Shown here one piece after another: positions 15,116 through 19,334 of a DNA stretch of 19,334 nucleotides (its first letter is position 1; each line of letters opens with the position of its first letter). This DNA comes from Actinomycetota bacterium. GTDB lineage: Bacteria > Actinomycetota > Acidimicrobiia > Acidimicrobiales > Ilumatobacteraceae. Under the pieces are notes generated by a model. The model saw only the letters and a list, made by a program, of their open reading frames with translations. It was not told the DNA's origin and ran no database searches. The stretch covers positions 1 to 19,334 of the forward strand of contig SXYT01000008.1 of assembly GCA_005788205.1 (NCBI GenBank). Reading direction: 5' to 3'. The translations under genes were made by a program, and so were the position numbers.

Positions 15116-16747
15116 TCAGGCGTCGGGAAGCGCGTAGTCAGCGAACTGCTCGCGCAGGGTCTTCTTCGAGAACTTGCCCACCGAGGTCTTCGGGACCTCG
15201 GGGATGAACACCACGTCGTCGGGCAGCTGCCACTTGGCGAGGCGCGGCACCAGGTGCTCCACGACCTCATCCTTCGTGAGCGTCTCGCCGGGCTTCACCA
15301 CCACGCACGCGAGCGGCCGCTCCGACCACTTCGGGTGCGGCACGCCGATGACCGCAGCCTCGGCGATCTTCGGGTGGGACATGAGCTCGTTCTCCACGTC
15401 CACCGACGAGATCCACTCGCCACCGGACTTGATTAGGTCCTTCGTGCGGTCCACCAGGCGGATGCGGCCCTTCGCGTCCACCACTGCCACGTCGCCGGTG
15501 CGCAGCCAGCCGTCGTCAGTGAAGCTCTCGCGCGACCGCGGGTCGTCGTAATAGTCAGCCGCGATCCACGGGCCGGCGCACTGCAGTTCGCCGCTCGACT
15601 CGCCGTCCCACGGGAGCGGGTTGGTGGTGCCGGGCTCCACGACGCGCATCTCCACGCCGAACGCGATGAGACCCACCGTGGTGCGCAGGTCCGCCTGCTG
15701 CTCCTGCGGGAGCGCACGGTCGGCCTTCAACAGCGTGCAGACGGCGGCGATCGGGCTGGTTTCCGTCATGCCCCAGGCCTGGAGGATCGGCAGGCCGGTC
15801 TGCTCTCTGTAGGCCTCACTGAGTGCCTTCGGCACCGCGGAACCGCCGCACGGGATGCAGCGCAGCGACGAGGTGTCCTTGCCCTTCAGCTCGGGCAGCA
15901 CCGCCATCCAGATGGTCGGCACGCCGGCCGCGATCGTGACCTTCTGGTCAACGATGAGCCTCGCCACTGCGGGGCCGCTGAGGTCCGGCCCGGGCATCAC
16001 GAGATCGGCACCGGACGCCACGCCCGCGTGGGCGAGGCCCCAGGAGTTCGCGTGGAACATCGGCACGACGGGCAGGATCACGTCGGACTCGCCGACACCG
16101 ACGGAGTCGGTCATCATCGTGGCCATCGTGTGCAGGTACGTGCTGCGGTGCGAGTACACGACACCCTTCGGGTTGCCGGTGGTGCCGGAGGTGTAGCACA
16201 TGCTCGCTGCCTGGTTCTCGTCCGTGATGGCGGGCCACACCGCAGGCTTCGACCTCGCGACCAGGTCCTCGTAGTCATGCACCTGCAGGCCGGGCACGGA
16301 TGCCGGCGCGGCCCCCTTTCCGTCGTTCATGAAGACAAGGTGCTTCACCGTGGTGAAGGTCGGCACCAGCGGCTCGAGCAGCGCCCACAGCGAGGTGTCA
16401 CAGAAGATGATCTCGTCCTCCGCATGGTTCGCGATGTAGGTGAGCTGCTCCGGAAAGAGACGGATGTTGAGGGTGTGCAGGACGCGGCCGCTGCACGGTG
16501 CCGCGAAGTAGAGCTCCAGGTGGCGGGCGGTGTTCCACGCGAACGTGGCCACGCGCCCCGTTGCGGAGATACCGAGGGTGTCGAGGGCGGAGGCGATCCT
16601 GCGCGTGCGGTCGGCCCACTCGCCGTAGGTCACCCTCTCGATGCCCGTGGCGGTCGCCGTTGTCACCGTCTTGTCGCGGTGGTACTTCTCCGCACGGTCG
16701 AACAGGTAGTTGATCGTCAACTGGGTCGGCTGCATCAGGCCCTTCAT
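15116..16747 (-). CDS. Fatty-acid/acyl-CoA ligase (AMP-forming)
   Basis: Adenylate-forming enzymes of this type activate a carboxylic acid with ATP and join it to CoA. The 543-residue product has the P-loop YTSGTTGNPKG at 185-195, the A5 motif WGMTETSP at about 325-332, the TGD aspartate D419 in DGWLRTGDV, the hinge region DRTKDLIKSGGEWIS at 433-447, and the catalytic lysine K525 in VGKFSKK. The start MKGLMQ (16747) fits homologues that begin with a GLMQ motif; ATGs at 16759 and 16735 are alternatives, and GGGGGAG lies just before 16747. Length is typical of the medium- to long-chain FadD group. The tetR and di-iron genes follow on the same strand; a DedA-like gene diverges from it across 98 nt. 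Confidence 0.93.
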   Translation of the reverse strand: MKGLMQPTQLTINYLFDRAEKYHRDKTVTTATATGIERVTYGEWADRTRRIASALDTLGISATGRVATFAWNTARHLELYFAAPCSGRVLHTLNIRLFPEQLTYIANHAEDEIIFCDTSLWALLEPLVPTFTTVKHLVFMNDGKGAAPASVPGLQVHDYEDLVARSKPAVWPAITDENQAASMCYTSGTTGNPKGVVYSHRSTYLHTMATMMTDSVGVGESDVILPVVPMFHANSWGLAHAGVASGADLVMPGPDLSGPAVARLIVDQKVTIAAGVPTIWMAVLPELKGKDTSSLRCIPCGGSAVPKALSEAYREQTGLPILQAWGMTETSPIAAVCTLLKADRALPQEQQADLRTTVGLIAFGVEMRVVEPGTTNPLPWDGESSGELQCAGPWIAADYYDDPRSRESFTDDGWLRTGDVAVVDAKGRIRLVDRTKDLIKSGGEWISSVDVENELMSHPKIAEAAVIGVPHPKWSERPLACVVVKPGETLTKDEVVEHLVPRLAKWQLPDDVVFIPEVPKTSVGKFSKKTLREQFADYALPDA

Positions 16748-16835
16748 GGACTCCCCCATCTCGTGAGCGGGCTCCGCGCCCGTGCGGCACACCGTACCAA
16801 CCGGTCCCTGGCGGAAAAAAGGTCGCGGACCCCGA

Positions 16836-16841
16836 TACCGT
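16836..16841 (+). promoter_or_regulatory. Candidate -10 element for the DedA-like gene in a divergent gap
   Basis: TACCGT (TANNNT type) ends 4 nt before the ATG at 16846, which would make the message nearly leaderless. The 98-nt gap 16748-16845 separates the ligase (minus) from this gene (plus) and should hold both promoters. On the minus strand TACGGT near 16790 is a possible -10 for the ligase. No clear -35 boxes were seen. Confidence 0.3.
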
Positions 16842-16845
16842 GCCC

Positions 16846-17463
16846 ATGGTGCGCAGGGCCCTTGTCATCTTCACTGCGTTCCTGTTCACGATCGGGACCA
16901 TCGGCACGAACATGGGGCCGGCCCTCGTGGACGAGCGGCCCCTGCTGACTCTCGCCCTCAGTTCCCGCAACAGGAACCTGCTCGGGTCCATCCCGTACGT
17001 CGACGCAGTCACGTTCTTCGGCGTGGGTTTCGTCCGCCTCATGGTGGCGGCCATGACCCTGTTCTTCGTGGGTCGCTGGTACGGCGAGCGCGCGCTCGCA
17101 TGGACCGAGTCCCGGGTGGGCGAGATGCCGAGGATCTACCACGCCATCGAACGGATCACCCGCAAGGCCGGCTGGCTGGCGGTCTTTCTCATGCCGGGCT
17201 CGAACATCGTCTGCCTGCTGGTCGGGCACCTGAAGATGGCGCCGCGGAGGTTCGCGGCCCTGGCCGCCGGCGGAATAGTCGTGCGCCTGGTGGTGTTGTG
17301 GTTCGGTGGGAAGCAAGTCGAGGACCAGATCGAGTCTGTCGTCGGCTGGATCAACGACTACCAGTGGTGGATCGTCGGGGGCCTCTTCGCCGTGACGTTC
17401 CTCCAGAGCGCCAGGCGGAAGTCACCTGATCTCCCCGAAAAGACCGCGGACCACTCGGACTGA
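16846..17463 (+). CDS. DedA/VTT-like membrane protein
   Basis: The 205-residue product has hydrophobic segments at about 3-21, 53-75, 109-128, 137-154 and 173-187. The middle part, GRWYGERALAW...RKAGWLAVFLMPGSNIVCLLVGHLKMAPRRFAALAAGG, resembles the DedA/VTT core: a GRxxG turn, a re-entrant loop with a proline, and a Phe before a GG helix. The usual FxRFxPxxR arginine is not present, so the match is moderate. DedA proteins act as lipid scramblases or transporters in the membrane; whether that holds here is inference. A GTG at 16840 would add two residues. It is followed 36 nt later by tpx on the same strand, probably in one transcript. Confidence 0.65.
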   Translation: MVRRALVIFTAFLFTIGTIGTNMGPALVDERPLLTLALSSRNRNLLGSIPYVDAVTFFGVGFVRLMVAAMTLFFVGRWYGERALAWTESRVGEMPRIYHAIERITRKAGWLAVFLMPGSNIVCLLVGHLKMAPRRFAALAAGGIVVRLVVLWFGGKQVEDQIESVVGWINDYQWWIVGGLFAVTFLQSARRKSPDLPEKTADHSD

Positions 17464-17499
17464 CGGCACAACCCAGCAACACAAACAGAAAGACACGAC

Positions 17500-17997
17500 A
17501 TGGCACAGACAGCATTCGGCGGAAACCCGGTCAACACGGTGGGGGATCTCCCCGTGACCGGCAAGTCACTGCCCTCCTATTCGCTCACCGGCGGCAATCT
17601 CGCCGACTTCGACCACTCGGCGTTCGCCGGCAAGCGCGTGGTGTTCAACATCTTCCCGAGCGTCGACACACCCGTGTGCGCGAACAGCGTGCGCAAGTTC
17701 AACGAGCTCGCCTCGTCGCTCGACAACACCGTGGTGGTGTGCGTGTCGGCTGACCTGCCCTTCGCCCAGGGACGCTTCTGCGGGGCCGAGGGCCTCAGCA
17801 ACGTCCAGACGGCATCCTCGTTCCGCACCGACTTCGGCAAGGCGTTCGGCGTCGGCATGAACGAAGGTGCCTTCGGCGGGCTACTCGCGCGCGCCGTCGT
17901 GGTTGCCGACGAGAAGGGCAACGTGGTGCACTCCGAGCTCGTCCCCGAGATCAGCCAGGAGCCCGACTACGACGCGGCCGTCAAGGCGCTCAGCTGA
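17500..17997 (+). CDS. tpx: Thiol peroxidase (Tpx), atypical 2-Cys peroxiredoxin
   Basis: Tpx reduces hydrogen peroxide and organic hydroperoxides using thioredoxin. The 165-residue product has the peroxidatic cysteine C60 in the PSVDTPVC motif, with T57 in place, and the resolving cysteine C94 in GRFCGAEGLSNV. Both sit at the standard positions for Tpx, and the length is normal. A third cysteine (C81) is not part of the mechanism. The start ATG is preceded by AGAAAGA. No promoter is obvious in the 36-nt gap after the DedA-like gene, so the two may be co-transcribed. A strong terminator follows the stop by 17 nt. Confidence 0.97.
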   Translation: MAQTAFGGNPVNTVGDLPVTGKSLPSYSLTGGNLADFDHSAFAGKRVVFNIFPSVDTPVCANSVRKFNELASSLDNTVVVCVSADLPFAQGRFCGAEGLSNVQTASSFRTDFGKAFGVGMNEGAFGGLLARAVVVADEKGNVVHSELVPEISQEPDYDAAVKALS

Positions 17998-18014
17998 CCA
18001 CAGCCGCCATGTGG

Positions 18015-18050
18015 AGAGCCCGTCCCGCAAGGGGCGGGCTCTTTGCTTTT
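18015..18050 (+). terminator. Rho-independent terminator after tpx
   Basis: A 12-bp stem (18015-18026 paired with 18031-18042, one T-G wobble) with a GCAA tetraloop is followed by TTTGCTTTT. It ends the plus-strand tpx transcript. The hairpin could also slow reading from the convergent dapB, but no T-run follows on that strand. Confidence 0.92.
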
Positions 18051-18084
18051 GCGGGGTTTGCTCCCGCGCAACCGGCCGGCTCGT

Positions 18085-18846
18085 TCAGAGGAGCGAGTCG
18101 ATGCCGGTGGTGAAGCGGTCGGGCAGGCCGGCCACCTTCCTGCACGCGAGGACCACCCCCGGCATGAAGGACACCCGGTCGTTGGAGTCGTGCCTGATGA
18201 CGAGTGTCTGTCCCGCGGTGCCGAGGATGACCTCCTGCGACGCAGTCATGCCGACCATGCGCACGCCGTGGACACGGATCCCACCGGGGCCGACGCCGCC
18301 GCGCGCACCCGGGACCACCTCGTGCTTGGTGGGGTCTGCCGCCCACTCGTCTGACGCGGCCGCCATGCGGCGTGCCGTGGCCATCGCGGTGCCGCTGGGG
18401 GCGTCGGCCTTCGCGTTGTGGTGGAACTCGATGATCTCTGCCGTCTCGAAGTAGGGCGCCGCCTGCTCGGCGAACTTCATCATGAGCACCGCGCCGATGG
18501 CGAAGTTCGCGGCGACCAGGCAGTTGCTGCCCGTGAACGCGGAACGGAAGGACGCCAAGTCGTCATCGGTGAACCCTGTGGTGCCGACAACGGCGTGCAT
18601 ACCGTGGAGTGCGAGCCACGGCAGGGTGCTGCGCGCCGCCTCCGCGACCGTGAAGTCAACCACGACCTCGGCGCCGGCGTCGGCGAGTGCCTTCAGTTCG
18701 CTCCGCACGGTGAGCCCGTGGACAGAACCGCCGCCACCGACGACGTCGATGGCGGCGACAAGCTCCAGGCCCTCCGCCGCGGCGACTGCGTCGCACACGG
18801 TGGCGCCCATGCGTCCTGCGGCCCCGACAACTCCCACTCTCGTCAT
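18085..18846 (-). CDS. dapB: 4-hydroxy-tetrahydrodipicolinate reductase
   Basis: DapB reduces the DapA product with NAD(P)H in the diaminopimelate/lysine pathway. The 253-residue product has the nucleotide loop GAAGRMG at 8-14, VGTTGFTDDDL at 87-97 and the active-site region EFHHNAKADAPSGTA with H142 and K146, which correspond in spacing to the E. coli H159/K163 pair. The ATG at 18846 has GGTGA 4 nt upstream and is preferred over a GTG at 18855. It follows the PNPase gene by 26 nt on the same strand; dapB also lies downstream of the PNPase gene in other actinobacteria. It converges on tpx. Confidence 0.96.
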   Translation of the reverse strand: MTRVGVVGAAGRMGATVCDAVAAAEGLELVAAIDVVGGGGSVHGLTVRSELKALADAGAEVVVDFTVAEAARSTLPWLALHGMHAVVGTTGFTDDDLASFRSAFTGSNCLVAANFAIGAVLMMKFAEQAAPYFETAEIIEFHHNAKADAPSGTAMATARRMAAASDEWAADPTKHEVVPGARGGVGPGGIRVHGVRMVGMTASQEVILGTAGQTLVIRHDSNDRVSFMPGVVLACRKVAGLPDRFTTGIDSLL

Positions 18847-18872
18847 GGGGGTCACCGTAGCCGTCTGGTCAT

Positions 18873-19334
18873 CTAGCGGCGACGACGGTTGCGGTCGCCT
18901 CCGCGGCCGCCGCGGTCATCACGGCCACCACGGTCATCACGGCCGTCGCGGTCATTGCCGCCGGAGCGTCCGCCCGGGCCGAGATCACCGAGCTCGTTTG
19001 CGATCTCGCTGTCGAACTCGTCCTCGAAGGACACTTCGACGACGTCGCTCCCGCCACGCTCGCTGCGGTCGTTGCCGCCACGGTCGTTGCGGTCGCTGCC
19101 GCCACGGTCGTCGCGGTCACGGCGCTCGGAGCGCTCGCCGCGGTCACGGCTGTCACGGCCGCCGCGGTCACGGCTGTCACGGCCGCCGCGATCACGATCA
19201 CGGCCGCCGCGGTCGTCACGGTCACGGCGCTCGGAGCGCTCGCCACGGTCACCGGACTGGTCGAAATCGACGTTGTCGTAACCCTCGCCGACGGGGGTCA
19301 GGCTGACCTTGCCCTTGTCGTCGATGTCGTCGAC
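18873..19334 (-). CDS. pnp: C-terminal end of polynucleotide phosphorylase (PNPase), with R/G/D-rich tail; 5' part outside window
   Basis: PNPase degrades RNA 3'-5' by phosphorolysis. The last 153 residues are visible. They begin with VDDIDDKGKVSLTPVG, the typical end of the S1 RNA-binding domain in actinobacterial PNPases. A low-complexity tail of about 135 residues follows, rich in Arg, Gly, Asp and Ser (RGERSERRDRDDRGG, GGRDSRDR). It contains an acidic island, VVEVSFEDEFDSEIANELGDL, in the middle and ends in NRRRR-like basic residues. The catalytic RNase PH domains lie beyond the window edge. The call rests on the short S1 end plus the position before dapB; another S1-domain protein is possible but less likely. 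Confidence 0.78.
   Translation of the reverse strand, partial: VDDIDDKGKVSLTPVGEGYDNVDFDQSGDRGERSERRDRDDRGGRDRDRGGRDSRDRGGRDSRDRGERSERRDRDDRGGSDRNDRGGNDRSERGGSDVVEVSFEDEFDSEIANELGDLGPGGRSGGNDRDGRDDRGGRDDRGGRGGDRNRRRR
19101..19252. repeat. In-frame 47-bp direct repeat in the PNPase tail
   Basis: Copies at 19101-19147 and 19206-19252 differ at only 3 of 47 positions. The offset is 105 bp, so they stay in frame. All three differences are synonymous CGT/CGC arginine changes. Each copy encodes the RGERSERRDRDDRG block. Confidence 0.85.
19141..19209. repeat. 24-bp tandem repeat in the PNPase tail
   Basis: Two perfect 24-bp units (19141-19164 and 19165-19188) encode GGRDSRDR twice; a shortened 21-bp unit (19189-19209) follows. 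It lies between the two 47-bp copies and suggests recent growth by slippage. Confidence 0.85.

Noticed and set aside
18876..19252. CRISPR-like or satellite-like short repeats at the right end
   Set aside because: The repeats are in frame within the PNPase tail, have no unique spacers of constant length, and vary only at synonymous positions.

Overview
The window is an ordinary, densely coding stretch of a high-GC chromosome, almost certainly from an actinobacterium. The evidence is the GC-rich codon use and frequent GTG starts, a CarD regulator, ribonuclease J directly beside dapA, and an ftsK/rimO/pgsA/cinA run with dapB and polynucleotide phosphorylase (PNPase) further upstream. This resembles the gene order known from Streptomyces and Mycobacterium. 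An uncultured-type lineage such as Acidimicrobiia is my guess; the sequence alone does not prove it. Nothing in the window looks like a phage, transposon, CRISPR array or defence island.

Layout, read along the minus strand from the right end, since most genes lie on that strand. (1) 19334-18085: the C-terminal tail of PNPase, made of R/G/D-rich repeats, followed by dapB. (2) 16846-17997 on the plus strand: a DedA-like membrane protein and thiol peroxidase Tpx, ended by a strong intrinsic terminator that faces dapB. (3) 16747-13230: an acyl-CoA ligase, a TetR regulator with a candidate operator, and a ferritin-fold di-iron protein, ended by a 13-bp hairpin. (4) 13164-8999: dapA, ribonuclease J and a thiamine-diphosphate enzyme. 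(5) 8931-1309: ftsK, an SMP-30/gluconolactonase-like gene, rimO, pgsA, an MFS transporter and cinA. The gaps in this run are -4 to 10 nt, so it is probably one coupled operon. (6) 1278-1: tRNA-Arg(TCT), carD and the first 177 codons of a beta-hydroxyacid dehydrogenase, cut by the window edge.

The core genes cover lysine/diaminopimelate synthesis (dapA, dapB), RNA turnover (PNPase, RNase J), chromosome translocation (FtsK), ribosome modification (RimO), phospholipid synthesis (PgsA), NMN recycling (CinA) and transcription control (CarD). Interspersed among them are less usual metabolic genes: the ThDP enzyme, SMP-30, MFS, FadD/TetR/di-iron, and the dehydrogenase. I found no convincing new multi-gene system. 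The items most worth a second look are the fadD-tetR-di-iron block, the repeat-expanded PNPase tail, and a possible second, leaderless start for CarD. No stretch over 300 bases lacks a gene.
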